Of a stretch of 64,000 nt of DNA, positions 1 through 8,413 are shown piece by piece. Position numbers and translations under genes: made by a program. Origin of the DNA: Miltoncostaea marina (GTDB lineage Bacteria > Actinomycetota > Thermoleophilia > Miltoncostaeales > Miltoncostaeaceae); the NCBI RefSeq assembly GCF_018141525.1, contig NZ_CP064655.1, forward strand, positions 2,140,501 through 2,204,500. Direction: 5' to 3'. Each line of letters opens with the position of its first letter. Position 1 is the first letter of the stretch. The notes under the pieces are model-generated. The model searched no databases and had not been told where the DNA came from. It was given only the letters and a program-made list of their open reading frames with translations.

Positions 1-109
1 CGGGCTCCCCGGCGCCCGCGCGGAGCGTCATCGCGGCCGCGAGCAGCCCGACGAGGCCCGCGAGGAGCAGCCAGCCGCCCGGCCGGGCGCCGCCGAGACG
101 GCGCCTCAT
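1..109 (-). CDS. N-terminus of a membrane or secreted protein (runs off the window)
   Basis: Only the first 36 codons are present. They begin at an ATG at 107-109 whose first bases overlap the TGA of the upstream gene (ATGA). The N-terminus has several Arg residues followed by a run rich in Leu, Ala, Gly and Val, which looks like a signal anchor or signal peptide. Its position at the end of the response regulator and histidine kinase operon suggests a cell-envelope partner of that system, but there is too little sequence to name a family. Confidence 0.6.
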   Translation of the reverse strand, partial: MRRRLGGARPGGWLLLAGLVGLLAAAMTLRAGAGEP

Positions 110-609
110 CGCCGGCCCCCGGCGACCGCGGCGCCGCACCGCCCGCACGGGCAGCCGGGGAGGCCGCCGCCCGGGCAGCGGCCGCACGGGCGCCATGCCG
201 CGGCCGCCCAGCGGGACATCACCCGCGGCCGCAGCGCCGGCACCCGCGCCCCCGCCCCGGCGCTGAGCAGCGCCTCGAGCGATCGCACGCCGCGGTGCCC
301 CTCGAAGGCCGGATGGAGCGCCACGGCGACCGCCCAGGCGGCCCTCGGCGCGGCGCCGGGGAGGCGCAGCAGCGGCGCCGACATCAGCCGGGCGACCTGC
401 GGCAGCGCGGCGGCGCCCGGGTCGTCGCCGGCCGGGCGCGCCAGCACCACGGCCCCCGGGCCGGCCGCCTCGAGCGCCGCCACGACGTCGTCGGCCGCGA
501 CCGTCGCCCAGCGGCCGCGCCGGCGGCGGCGAGGGACCACGGCGAGCCCGCGGCCGTCCCGCCCGGCGACGAGCGCGCCGACCAGGCCCTCCACGACGAG
601 CGTGCTCAT
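106..609 (-). CDS. Hypothetical protein with a C-terminal double CxxC cluster
   Basis: A 167-residue protein whose ATG overlaps the stop of the histidine kinase gene by 4 bp and whose TGA overlaps the next gene, so it is translationally coupled on both sides. I do not recognise the family. The body is Ala/Val/Arg rich. The last 30 residues hold five cysteines (142, 145, 153, 155 and 158) arranged as two CxxC pairs, which could bind zinc or be redox active. Its place directly after the kinase suggests a role linked to that two-component system; this is inference. Confidence 0.6.
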   Translation of the reverse strand: MSTLVVEGLVGALVAGRDGRGLAVVPRRRRRGRWATVAADDVVAALEAAGPGAVVLARPAGDDPGAAALPQVARLMSAPLLRLPGAAPRAAWAVAVALHPAFEGHRGVRSLEALLSAGAGARVPALRPRVMSRWAAAAWRPCGRCPGGGLPGCPCGRCGAAVAGGRR

Positions 610-1316
610 GCCGCGCGGGGCCCGTCGTGCCCGCGGGGGGCGAGCGGGAGCGCCAGCCGGAAGCAGGCGCCCGCGCCGACCGGATCGAGGGTGAGGCGCC
701 CGCCTCCGGCCTCGGCGAGCTCGCGGGCGATCGCGAGCCCCAGCCCCCGCCCCTCCCCCGCCGGGGCGCTGCCGCGCTCGCCCGGCAGGAAGACGCGCTC
801 GCGGTAGGCGGGCGGGACGCCGTCGCCGTCGTCGCGGACGCGGACCTCCGCCCGGCGCCCGCGGACGGCGAGGGCGAGGGTGATGACGCCCCCCTCGCGG
901 CCGTGCCGCACGGCGTTCGCGAGCAGGTTGTCGAGGATGCGCTCGACGTCGCCGCGGTCGGCCGCCGCGCTGACCGGCCGGACGGCCGCCCGGACCCGCA
1001 CCGCGATCCCGCGCAGGGCGGCCGCGCCGGCGAAGCGCTCGGCGGCCTCGTCCACGAGGGCGCCGAGGTCGCAGGCCGGCAGCGGCCGCCGCGGGGCCGG
1101 CTCCATCCTGGCGATGGCGCGCAGGCCGTCGGCGAGCCGGAGGGCCTCGGCGTCGATGAGCTCGATGGCGCGACGCCGGTCCCGGCGCGCCTCGTCGCGC
1201 GCGAGCGTGGCGCACAGGCCCCGGATGACGGTGAGCGGCCCGTGGAGGTCGTGGACGACGCGGGCCATGGCGTCCGGCGCCGGCGAGGCGAAGCCGTGGA
1301 CGGTGGTGGCGGGCAC
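606..1316 (-). CDS. Soluble sensor histidine kinase
   Basis: A 236-residue kinase core without any transmembrane or sensor domain. The dimerisation H-box is at residues 20-30 with the phospho-accepting His22 (H-D-L-H-G-P-L). The ATPase domain has an N-box (D-N-L-L-A-N around 129-134), a G1 box (DDGDG, 162-166) and a G2 box (GRGLGLAIA, 189-197). It starts 3 bp after the stop of the C-terminal half of the split response regulator, so regulator and kinase were one operon before the mobile element inserted. The insertion separates this kinase from the original promoter, which lay beyond 17.5 kb. The signal it senses cannot be read from the sequence. Confidence 0.9.
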   Translation of the reverse strand: MPATTVHGFASPAPDAMARVVHDLHGPLTVIRGLCATLARDEARRDRRRAIELIDAEALRLADGLRAIARMEPAPRRPLPACDLGALVDEAAERFAGAAALRGIAVRVRAAVRPVSAAADRGDVERILDNLLANAVRHGREGGVITLALAVRGRRAEVRVRDDGDGVPPAYRERVFLPGERGSAPAGEGRGLGLAIARELAEAGGGRLTLDPVGAGACFRLALPLAPRGHDGPRAA

Positions 1317-1319
1317 GGC

Positions 1320-1766
1320 TCAGGCCTCCTCGGGCAGCAGCCGGTAGCCGATGCCCCAGACGTTGACGACCCACCGGCCGCCGCCCGCGCCGTCGGCGAG
1401 CTTGCGGCGCAGGCGGCTGGCGTGGCTGTCGACCGTGCGGGTGCGCGCGGCGGCGCGATAGCCCCAGACGTCGCGCAGCAGCTCCGCCTTGGTCATCACG
1501 CGGTTCGGCTCCCTGGCCAGGGCCTCCAGCAGGGCGAACTCCTTGCCCGACAGCTCGAGGGCGCGTCCGCCGAGCGTCGCCGTGCGCGCGTGGCGGTCGA
1601 TGACGAGGGCGCCCACCCGCAGCTCCTGGCGCATCGTGGCGCCGCGCGCCCGCCGGACGAGCGCCGCCACGCGGGCGAGCACCTCCGGGTAGTGGAACGG
1701 CTTGCCCTTCCACTTGATCTGGCCGCACCCGATTCGGCTCCGTGTGCCGTACCGACGACGTGCCAC
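1320..1766 (-). pseudogene. C-terminal (DNA-binding) half of a response regulator split by the integrated element
   Basis: Residues from F-H-Y-P onward (plus coordinate 1697 downward) are the end of a receiver domain followed by a complete OmpR/PhoB-type winged helix (G-K-E-F-A-L-L-E, T-V-D-S-H, W-G-I-G-Y-R-L). The 5' end from 1698 to 1766 is element DNA, which supplies an in-frame GTG at 1764-1766. The receiver half is at 17132-17503. Joined through GGCTTG, the two parts give a 242-residue regulator (117 plus 125 residues) without a gap. As it stands, only a DNA-binding domain could be made here, and no clear ribosome binding site precedes the GTG. Confidence 0.92.
1699..1704. other. attL core (GGCTTG)
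   Basis: This is the left copy of the 6-bp core shared with 17154-17159. Host sequence lies to its left (codons F-H-Y-P of the regulator) and element sequence to its right. Read on the minus strand the core covers the conserved Lys codon and part of the Pro codon of the receiver K-P motif. Confidence 0.85.
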
Positions 1767-1785
1767 GAGGCCAGGAAGCGCTTAG

Positions 1786-2117
1786 TGGCAGTTCTTTGGG
1801 ACTACGGGACCTGGTGCGCCTATCGGTGCACCGCCTCGCGACCTGCGAGCCGTACGTGCCCAAAGGGGGACGAGCCGCTCTCCGCACCCGATGAGGTCGT
1901 CCGCCCGGTCCAGAGTGCCCTGTACGGACGTCAGCCCTGCAACCGTCAGCCCGCGACCCACAGTCGATGGGCACCACGCACTAGGCAGGCGATCCGGCCG
2001 ACTTTGCGCATGGTTTTCCGCTATTTACGGCTATTTGTGCGCATGCTGCCCTTGCGTACGCGCATACGTATGCGCATACTTCATGCGCCCGTGAGCACCA
2101 CTGCCCCCTTCGGAGCG
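1786..2117. other. Gene-free left end of the element
   Basis: About 330 bp between the would-be end of the recombinase frame in the circular form (stop at 1783-1785) and the first element gene. I see no convincing gene. It holds two GCTATTT direct copies near 2023-2038 and the GCGCATAC palindrome cluster, so it probably contains the leftmost element promoter and operator. Confidence 0.5.
2060..2079. promoter_or_regulatory. Palindromic operator-like site upstream of the RHH gene
   Basis: Positions 2060-2075 form a perfect 16-bp palindrome (GCGCATACGTATGCGC), and an overlapping perfect 12-bp palindrome (GTATGCGCATAC) is at 2068-2079. Further GCGCAT half-sites lie at about 2039 and 2083. The cluster is about 40 bp upstream of the ATG of a ribbon-helix-helix protein. 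RHH proteins commonly bind short tandem palindromes to repress their own gene, so autoregulation is likely; this is inference from position and symmetry. Confidence 0.5.
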
Positions 2118-2654
2118 ATGCCCAACTTCAACGTCTACTTGCCGGAAGCTTTGTCTGACCGGGTCCGCGACGCCCGCGAGAGCGGCGAGGAACTGAACCT
2201 CTCTCGCCTCCTCCAGGAGGCCGTCACCAAGGAGCTGCGGCGTCTTGAGATGCGATCAAGGGATGTGCCGGCCGTTGAGGATCGGATCGACCTCGAACGG
2301 CTCGCAGCACGGATCAAGGCGCAGCGCGAGGCGGTCTACCGAGTGGGCTGGGAGGTGGCCTTGGACTGGGTCGCGGACGCCCCTTACGAACACCTCCGCT
2401 ACCTCGGGTCGGGTCCGGATTGGGAATCCGACTTCGGCGAGACCTACGACGATCGCCACAACCACGCCGCGGTGTCCGAGGGGCGTGAGGAAGCCGAGCG
2501 ACGTGCCAAGGAGCGAGATCTGCCGTGGGATCCCGGAAAGGCAACTGAGGGCTTCGTTGCGGCCGTCGAGGAGACTTGGCGACTGATCGAGCCGCCAGAG
2601 CCCGAGCCTTCCGGCTGGGCCAAGCCAGCGGAGGACGACGAGATCCCGTTCTAG
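2118..2654 (+). CDS. Ribbon-helix-helix (CcdA/CopG-like) domain protein
   Basis: A 178-residue protein. Residues 1-45 match the RHH pattern: an N-terminal beta strand (F-N-V-Y-L-P), then two amphipathic helices with a turn (R-V-R-D-A-R-E-S-G-E-E-L-N-L-S-R-L-L-Q). The remainder (46-178) is charged, with many Trp, Glu and Asp residues, and I do not recognise it. The ATG at 2118 was chosen because the RHH strand begins there and CGGAG sits just upstream, although the spacing is short. A palindrome cluster lies 40 bp upstream and a terminator hairpin follows at once, so it is a single-gene unit. It may be an autoregulator or an orphan antitoxin-like regulator; no toxin gene is adjacent. Confidence 0.65.
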   Translation: MPNFNVYLPEALSDRVRDARESGEELNLSRLLQEAVTKELRRLEMRSRDVPAVEDRIDLERLAARIKAQREAVYRVGWEVALDWVADAPYEHLRYLGSGPDWESDFGETYDDRHNHAAVSEGREEAERRAKERDLPWDPGKATEGFVAAVEETWRLIEPPEPEPSGWAKPAEDDEIPF

Positions 2655-2665
2655 CCAGAACAAAG

Positions 2666-2699
2666 AGGGCCGGACCCCGCGCCAACGAGGTCCGGCCCT
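2666..2699 (+). terminator. Hairpin terminator after the RHH gene
   Basis: A perfect 11-bp inverted repeat (AGGGCCGGACC at 2666-2676 and its complement at 2689-2699) around a 12-nt loop, 12 bp after the RHH stop codon. There is no T tract, so it may be an intrinsic terminator of the U-poor type common in GC-rich bacteria. Confidence 0.65.
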
Positions 2700-2784
2700 G
2701 AAACTAAGACCCGTAGGGCCTCAGCGTCGTTCAACCTGAGCGTAGCCCACGAGCGGGTCTCACGACCAGCCCGGAGGGCTACGC

Positions 2785-3585
2785 ATGATCACGCACGGAA
2801 CACGAACCACCCACGTCCACTTCTCGAAGTCGGCGTACGCCCGGTTCCGCGACTGCCCCCAGCGCTACGCCTACGAGAAGGTCGAGCGCCGCGAGCCCGA
2901 CGTCGAGGACGATCCCAGCCCGGCAGCACTGATCGGCAGCGCCGGCCATGAGGCGATCGCCGCGATCTTGCGGGCCGATTGCGACCCGGCGACCGACGAG
3001 CGGGCGGCGGACATCGGGCGCGCCGTTCTCAGCGAATATGCGCTTGCGCCGCGCCGCATCGAGGCTTTGGTCGAGCCGATCGTCCTCGCCGCGCAGTTGG
3101 CCTTCGCCCGCCGCGGCCGGATCGAGTACGTCGAGTCCCTCGTGAAGATGCTGCGCGTGCCCGATGCCACGGTGTGGGGCAAGTTCGACGCCGTCGTGGT
3201 CGGCGGCACCGCAGCGCCCATCGAGGTGATCGACTGGACGTTCGGTCGCGCCCGCGCCAGCCGGTCCACTGACCTCCTCGGCGACATGGGCACGATGATC
3301 TACCGACTCATCGCCGGGGACCTTTTCCCGAACGCAGCGGTGAGGCCCATCGTCGTGACCCAGGTCGCCATCGCTGAGACTTTGGTTCCGATCTCAATCG
3401 AGATGACGAACGCCGACGTGGTGAACTCGTGGAATCAGGTCAAGGCGGCCATCGACGAGATCCGGCTCGCCATCGACACGGCCGACTTCCCGCCGCGACC
3501 GGGCAACCACTGCGCTTTCTGCCCGTACCGCGAGTCGTGCCACGCGAGCGCGCCGGGCTCGAAGCTCGACGAGGTGCCGCTGTGA
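2785..3585 (+). CDS. PD-(D/E)XK nuclease-fold protein with Cas4/RecB-type Fe-S cysteines
   Basis: 266 residues. Cys24 (in R-D-C-P-Q-R-Y) and Cys243, Cys246 and Cys252 (in C-A-F-C-P-Y-R-E-S-C) form the four-cysteine frame that holds a [4Fe-4S] cluster in Cas4, AddB and RecB-like nucleases. The fold also shows the G-x-x-x-H motif near residue 51, Asp135 (G-K-F-D) and Asp150 in V-I-D-W-T. In active family members the last motif is D-x-K; here position 152 is Thr, so the catalytic lysine is missing or displaced. The start is supported by GGAGGG 8 bp upstream. A 61-residue gene overlaps its stop, and the Type III methylase gene begins 400 bp on. Likely a DNA end-processing or DNA-binding protein of the element. 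Confidence 0.75.
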   Translation: MITHGTRTTHVHFSKSAYARFRDCPQRYAYEKVERREPDVEDDPSPAALIGSAGHEAIAAILRADCDPATDERAADIGRAVLSEYALAPRRIEALVEPIVLAAQLAFARRGRIEYVESLVKMLRVPDATVWGKFDAVVVGGTAAPIEVIDWTFGRARASRSTDLLGDMGTMIYRLIAGDLFPNAAVRPIVVTQVAIAETLVPISIEMTNADVVNSWNQVKAAIDEIRLAIDTADFPPRPGNHCAFCPYRESCHASAPGSKLDEVPL

Positions 3586-3770
3586 TGGCGCGCCTGGGGA
3601 TCGCAGTACCTCTTGACCGTGCGTGCGAACTCGACGCCGCTATCCTCCGATACCGCCGAGCGTGCGAGAGCCTGAATCCCGAGTCGGTACGCGACCTCGC
3701 AACACTCGCCGACGACGTGCGGCAGGCGGCCGAGCGCTTTAGCACAGCGATACAGGCAAATCGCACCTGA
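3585..3770 (+). CDS. Small hypothetical protein coupled to the nuclease-fold gene
   Basis: 61 residues starting at an ATG that shares one base with the TGA of the preceding gene (TGATG), a sign of translational coupling. The sequence is mostly helical in character (R-Y-R-R-A-C-E-S-L-N-P-E, D-D-V-R-Q-A-A-E-R-F). No family recognised. It may be an accessory subunit of the upstream protein; that is inferred only from the coupling. Confidence 0.55.
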   Translation: MARLGIAVPLDRACELDAAILRYRRACESLNPESVRDLATLADDVRQAAERFSTAIQANRT

Positions 3771-3786
3771 GACAAATAGCCGCAGG

Positions 3787-3832
3787 CCGCCATGGCTCGC
3801 TCCATGACTACGAACGGGGACAGCCATGGCGG
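3787..3832 (+). terminator. Long-loop hairpin between the nuclease operon and mod
   Basis: Perfect 11-bp inverted repeat (CCGCCATGGCT at 3787-3797, complement at 3822-3832) with a 24-nt spacer, 17 bp after the stop of the 61-residue gene. It could terminate that transcript or be a protein-binding site ahead of mod; there is no T tract. Confidence 0.4.
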
Positions 3833-3983
3833 CGCGCGATTCGATGAGCCTCTCCTGTGGCCACATCCCCGGAGTCGGGCAAGCGAACAGGGTTGCACAA
3901 GCCCTCGACCGCCCGGGGGAGCGAGGTTAGGGTGACCGGGTCCCTAGTTTCCGTCCGCCGTCCGAGTCGCGGCTTAGATTGAG

Positions 3984-5969
3984 GTGGTGGTGTCTACGGT
4001 GTCCCAGGTCGAGCCTCTTGCGCAGCCGAAGCGACTTGAAGATCTCTCACGCGCGGAGCTTCTGGAGCTGCTTCGCGACCGCGCGGAGGGCGGCATTCGC
4101 ATTGACTTTGATGGCAAGGCGAACGCGCGACGCCTCGCGCGACTCGTTCGCCCGCGCGTCATGCGCACCGTCAAGAAATACTCGGCCGGCCCCGTGGAAG
4201 AACAGGCCAAGAACCTCGTCATCGAGGGCGACAACCTCCAGGCGATGGCGACTTTGTATCGCGAGCGCGGTCAGGTCGACCTCATTCTCACCGACCCCCC
4301 ATACAACACTGGAAACGACTGGCGCTACAACGACAAGTGGGAGGACGACCCGAACGACTCGGGTCTCGGAGAGTGGGTGAGCGCCGACGATGGCGCGCGC
4401 CACACCAAGTGGATGCGGTTCATGTGGCCGCGCCTACAAGTGATGCGGTCGATGCTGAAGCCGGGGGGCGTGCTGGCAATATGCATCGACCACCGCGAGC
4501 TGTTTCGCCTCGGCCAGATGCTAGACGAGTTGTTCAGGCAGGAGAATCGCCTCGCGATCATCAATTGGCAACGATCCGCGACCCGGCGGAACGACAAGGG
4601 CGGACAAGCGGGCCAAGGAGGCGTCTCGGTCGCTACGGAATACGTCCTCGTATATGCGCGCGATCGCGACAAGGCCATTACTGGAGTCGAGGATCGGCGC
4701 GACTACGGGTCGTATCGCAACCCGGACGGTGACCCGCAAGGCGACTGGTACGGCGTCGACCCGTTCGCACCTGGAGCGCCCACGCACCCCGGCATGGTGT
4801 ACGCCGTGCAGAGTCCGTTCACCGGCGAGTTGCACTACCCGCCCGGCAACAAGTGTTGGGCGAATGAAAAGGTCTGGGTGAAAGCGCGACTCGAAGAGTG
4901 GGGGTCCACATACGAGGAGCGGGAGCTTGGCGACGGCAGGCGGCCGGCGTTGCTCCTCAAAGGGAGCACCGATCCTCGAACCCTACAGGACCCTCTTACG
5001 GATCCTGTTGTCCTGCAGGCCCGCAAGCGGGCGCTCAAGCAACTCGACGGTGTTCTGCCTCAGCTCTATTTCACAAAAGGCGGGGCTGGACGCCCACGGA
5101 GAAAGGCGTACCGGGAGCAGATTAAGCAGGGGCTCGTGCCCACGACCTTCTGGGCAAGCGAGGAGCACGGCGACCTGGTCGAACTTGGCAGCACCAGCTG
5201 GGCGCACGCGGAATCGGGGACATCGGAGGTTGGTGCGCGCGAGCTGGGAGCCGTTGTCGGCTCTAGTCATGGCTTCGAAACGGTCAAGCCGCTCAAGCTG
5301 TTCCGGAAGATCATCCAGCTTTGGGCACCCCCAGACGGATTGGTGCTCGACCCCTTTGCGGGCTCCGGCACCACCGGCCACGCCGTATTTGCGATGAATC
5401 ATGAAGTGGAAACCACGCGCAGGTGCATCCTCATTGAGCAAGGGCGCCCGGACAAGCGAGACTCCTATGCCCGTACGTTAATGGCTGACCGCCTGCGGCG
5501 AGTAGTCAGTGGCGACTGGGAAAGCGGAAAGCGGGAGGGGCTCGGATCTGGATTCCGGTTCGTCACCCTCGACAAGAAGGTCGACGCCGACGCGCTGCTC
5601 AGCATGGAGCGTGAGGACCTAGCCGAGACCATCATCGTCTCGCATTTCGACCCGGCAACCCGCAAGCGCGACGCGCTGGTGCGTGTACCTCCTGATGCCG
5701 GCTACAAGCACCTCGTGGCCTATAACAACCAGAACGAGGGCTTCTTCCTTATCTGGAACGGCGCAAAGGGCAACACCGACTTCACCGAAGCCACCTACGA
5801 AGCGTGCGCCAAGGAAGCCAGGGCTGCTCGTCTCGGCCAGCGCTACCATGTCTATGCACGGCTCTACCGCTTCCAGACCAGTAACGTCGTTTTCTACCAG
5901 ATTCCAGACCGCATTCTAATGGACTTCGGCCTCGATCTTCGCGGTGAGCCGTACCACGACGAGTCATGA
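3984..5969 (+). CDS. mod: Type III restriction-modification methyltransferase (Mod)
   Basis: 661 residues. It transfers methyl groups from S-adenosylmethionine to adenine in a short asymmetric site, and in Type III systems also provides site recognition for Res. The catalytic motif DPPY is at residues 104-107 (L-T-D-P-P-Y-N-T-G) and the SAM-binding motif F-A-G-S-G-T-T at 458-464. DPPY before F-x-G-x-G is the beta-class order seen in Mod proteins. The long stretch between them should contain the target recognition domain. The start is ambiguous among consecutive GTG codons at 3984, 3987 and 3990. The stop overlaps the res ATG by 4 bp, so Mod and Res are translationally coupled. Confidence 0.93.
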   Translation: MVVSTVSQVEPLAQPKRLEDLSRAELLELLRDRAEGGIRIDFDGKANARRLARLVRPRVMRTVKKYSAGPVEEQAKNLVIEGDNLQAMATLYRERGQVDLILTDPPYNTGNDWRYNDKWEDDPNDSGLGEWVSADDGARHTKWMRFMWPRLQVMRSMLKPGGVLAICIDHRELFRLGQMLDELFRQENRLAIINWQRSATRRNDKGGQAGQGGVSVATEYVLVYARDRDKAITGVEDRRDYGSYRNPDGDPQGDWYGVDPFAPGAPTHPGMVYAVQSPFTGELHYPPGNKCWANEKVWVKARLEEWGSTYEERELGDGRRPALLLKGSTDPRTLQDPLTDPVVLQARKRALKQLDGVLPQLYFTKGGAGRPRRKAYREQIKQGLVPTTFWASEEHGDLVELGSTSWAHAESGTSEVGARELGAVVGSSHGFETVKPLKLFRKIIQLWAPPDGLVLDPFAGSGTTGHAVFAMNHEVETTRRCILIEQGRPDKRDSYARTLMADRLRRVVSGDWESGKREGLGSGFRFVTLDKKVDADALLSMEREDLAETIIVSHFDPATRKRDALVRVPPDAGYKHLVAYNNQNEGFFLIWNGAKGNTDFTEATYEACAKEARAARLGQRYHVYARLYRFQTSNVVFYQIPDRILMDFGLDLRGEPYHDES

Positions 5970-8290
5970 TCGAGCTCAAGGAGTATCAGAAGCAGGCGGC
6001 CGACCAGATCGCCGAGCGGTTTGCCCGCTACTACGACGAACCGCCCATGCGTGGCACTAGAAAGAACCCGCGGGTGGTGCCGTTCTTTCAATCGCTGCAC
6101 TCGATCACGGCCTCCGGCAAGACCGTCATTCTGGCTGACGCGGTCGCGACCATCGCCACACTGCTGCCACTGGCCCCAGTTGTCCTGTGGCTCAGCAAAG
6201 GGAAGGTCGTCGTCGACCAAACCAGCGCCAATCTTGCGCCGGGCGGCAAGTATCACCACCTACTTGGAGCCGCGCGCTTCGGTTACCTGGCGCAGTACGA
6301 CCAAGTAGAGGTTCGCGACGCCGAGGAACCGCTTGTCTTCTTCGCCACCGTCGGTACCTTCAACCAGAAGGACAAGGAGGAGGGCAGCCGGCTCGTCTTC
6401 AAGAGCGAGATCGACACGGCTGAGGCCAGCACGTGGGACGCGCTGAAGCTGCGGGTCGATGGCGACGGGCGTCGCCGGCCGCTCGTGATCGTCTACGACG
6501 AGGCCCACAACCTGACGGACCAGCAGATGGGTCTGCTGCTGGAACTGGAGCCCGATGGCCTGATTACCGCGAGCGCCACTATGAAGCTGCCTACCCAGCT
6601 TGGTGCGGAGATCAAGCACCTCAAGGACGAGGGTTGGACCGACGCGGATCTCGTGACGGACGTCGACGCAAAGGCCGTCGCCGACTCGGGCTTGGTGAAG
6701 AGCCAGGTCCACCTCGGCGGCTACGAGGCGCCGATGGAAGAGACGATTAACTCGCTGATCGCAGACCTGAGAGAAACTCAAATTGAAGCCTTCGCCCATG
6801 GCGTGGGCGCGCCGAAGGCCATCTACGTGTGCAAGACGAACATCGTCGAGGGCAATAGCCTCCAGATGGACGATCCGCACCAGCCGTTCTTGCAGCGGCG
6901 CTCGCCTCCGATTCTTATCTGGCGGCACCTCACCGAGCAGTGCAATGTCGAGCCCGAGAGCGTTGCCGTCTACTGCTCACTCAAGACCCACAAGGATTAT
7001 CCGCTGCCGCCGGATTTCCATCTTTTCAAGGGGGGCGACAAGGACTACGACTTGTTCATCGCGAACGACTACCAGCACGTCATCTTCAATCTAAGCTTGC
7101 AGGAAGGATGGGACGACCCGCTCGTCTATTTTGGCTACGTCGACAAGAGCATGGAGTCCAACATCCAAGTCGAGCAGATCGTCGGCCGGCTCCTTCGGCA
7201 ACCCGGCGGGAAGCGTTACCCCAGCGAACGCCTCAACTCGGCACACTTCTATATCCGTGTAGACAAACGCGGCGTCTTCAGCGACATCCTGGAGGAGGTC
7301 AATAAAAGGCTTTCAAAGGACGCTCCTGGCATCAAGCTCGTCGAATCTAAGCCAGGTAGGCCGAAGCCGGAGGCGATACCAGCCAAGACGGTGAAGCGGG
7401 TCTACGAAACGGCCTACATCACTGACCACGCCATCAGGCCGATCGCTGACCTGATCGACGGCATGATCGACTTCCGCAACGACGACGGCTCTAATATCCG
7501 AAGCGCGGGCGGGCGCACCCTGATCCAGCGCTTTATAGGCGATGACTCCGACGTTACGTTCGAGTGGGAGGAGTTCGAGCACACGAATTTGGTCGTAGCG
7601 CGCTGGCTGTTCCAACGAGAAGTTATGCGTCGCTTCCAAGGCGCACTCGGTGTGGCCCCGACCGATGCTCCGAAGTTCGATGCCCGGATCGGTTTTGGCA
7701 GCCCGGCCCACAAGGAGATTCAGAAGCTCGCGGCCGATGTGGTTGATGCCTACATCGACAACGTCTATCTCAAGCAGAAGTCGGTCGACGAATACGTGGT
7801 CGGCCCGGCGCTGGTACGACGGGACGAGATGGAAGCGTTCACTAACGCGTTGCATGAAGGTTACAGCGGATTGAATGAGTCGTTGGAGTTGCCATTCGCG
7901 CGGGCAATCGATAAGACCGGCCTTCCCTGGTACCGCAATCCCTCACGGAGCGGATACAACATTCCGCTCATTACGCTCGGCACGACCCGCAACTTCTATC
8001 CGGATTTCCTCGTTTGGAGTAAGGACAACGTCTTTGCGATTGACACTACGGGCAAACATCTGTTGGCTGACAAGACCGGTCGGAAGCTCCTAAGCATTGC
8101 TCCGCCGAAAGGCGAGGCGGGGCGGCTTGTAGTGCGCTTTCTTTCGGAGGGCACCTGGAACGCCAGACTGGAGCCGGAGGACCCGGCGGGCTACACCGTC
8201 TGGAGCCAGAAGCAGGATGGCAGCCTTCGGGCCACGGCCGCTGCAGACATGGACGACGCGGTCGCTCGGGCGTTGGCCGAGTTGGCTTAG
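5966..8290 (+). CDS. res: Type III restriction-modification endonuclease/helicase (Res)
   Basis: 774 residues. SF2 helicase motifs are clear: Walker A-like A-S-G-K-T at 49-53, D-E-A-H at 178-181, S-A-T near 200 and Q-I-V-G-R-L-L-R at 404-411. The C-terminal nuclease region has Y-P-D-F (Pro679-Asp680) followed by I-D-T-T-G-K (Asp693, Lys697), a slightly unusual form of PD-(D/E)XK. Res needs Mod and ATP, translocates or slides on DNA and cuts near unmodified sites in opposite orientation. Length and order (mod then res, ATGA overlap) fit the family, and the gene looks intact. Confidence 0.93.
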   Translation: MIELKEYQKQAADQIAERFARYYDEPPMRGTRKNPRVVPFFQSLHSITASGKTVILADAVATIATLLPLAPVVLWLSKGKVVVDQTSANLAPGGKYHHLLGAARFGYLAQYDQVEVRDAEEPLVFFATVGTFNQKDKEEGSRLVFKSEIDTAEASTWDALKLRVDGDGRRRPLVIVYDEAHNLTDQQMGLLLELEPDGLITASATMKLPTQLGAEIKHLKDEGWTDADLVTDVDAKAVADSGLVKSQVHLGGYEAPMEETINSLIADLRETQIEAFAHGVGAPKAIYVCKTNIVEGNSLQMDDPHQPFLQRRSPPILIWRHLTEQCNVEPESVAVYCSLKTHKDYPLPPDFHLFKGGDKDYDLFIANDYQHVIFNLSLQEGWDDPLVYFGYVDKSMESNIQVEQIVGRLLRQPGGKRYPSERLNSAHFYIRVDKRGVFSDILEEVNKRLSKDAPGIKLVESKPGRPKPEAIPAKTVKRVYETAYITDHAIRPIADLIDGMIDFRNDDGSNIRSAGGRTLIQRFIGDDSDVTFEWEEFEHTNLVVARWLFQREVMRRFQGALGVAPTDAPKFDARIGFGSPAHKEIQKLAADVVDAYIDNVYLKQKSVDEYVVGPALVRRDEMEAFTNALHEGYSGLNESLELPFARAIDKTGLPWYRNPSRSGYNIPLITLGTTRNFYPDFLVWSKDNVFAIDTTGKHLLADKTGRKLLSIAPPKGEAGRLVVRFLSEGTWNARLEPEDPAGYTVWSQKQDGSLRATAAADMDDAVARALAELA

Positions 8291-8387
8291 AGGCCACAAG
8301 GGACCTCTCCTGTGACGGCCGGGTTTTGGGGTAGAGCGGTGGCGCTCCACACCGCCGGCCTCGTTCGGGGCTCTCCTGCGCGCGCAG

Positions 8388-8411
8388 AACCCGTGGACGG
8401 CTCCACGGGTT
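8388..8411 (+). terminator. Intrinsic terminator downstream of res
   Basis: A perfect 10-bp stem (AACCCGTGGA at 8388-8397, complement at 8402-8411) closes a 4-nt CGGC loop and is followed by TTTG. It lies 98 bp after the res stop and is the clearest intrinsic terminator in the element. Confidence 0.75.
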
Positions 8412-8413
8412 TG

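Noticed and set aside
106-1977. A 623-codon minus-strand frame covering the regulator and kinase region
   Set aside because: Most of it is out of frame with the clear kinase and winged-helix sequences. Only the part after the ATG at 609 is kept as a gene.
627-2654. A 675-codon plus-strand frame spanning attL
   Set aside because: The first two thirds lie opposite the kinase and regulator genes and look non-coding. Only the end from ATG 2118 has a recognisable RHH domain.
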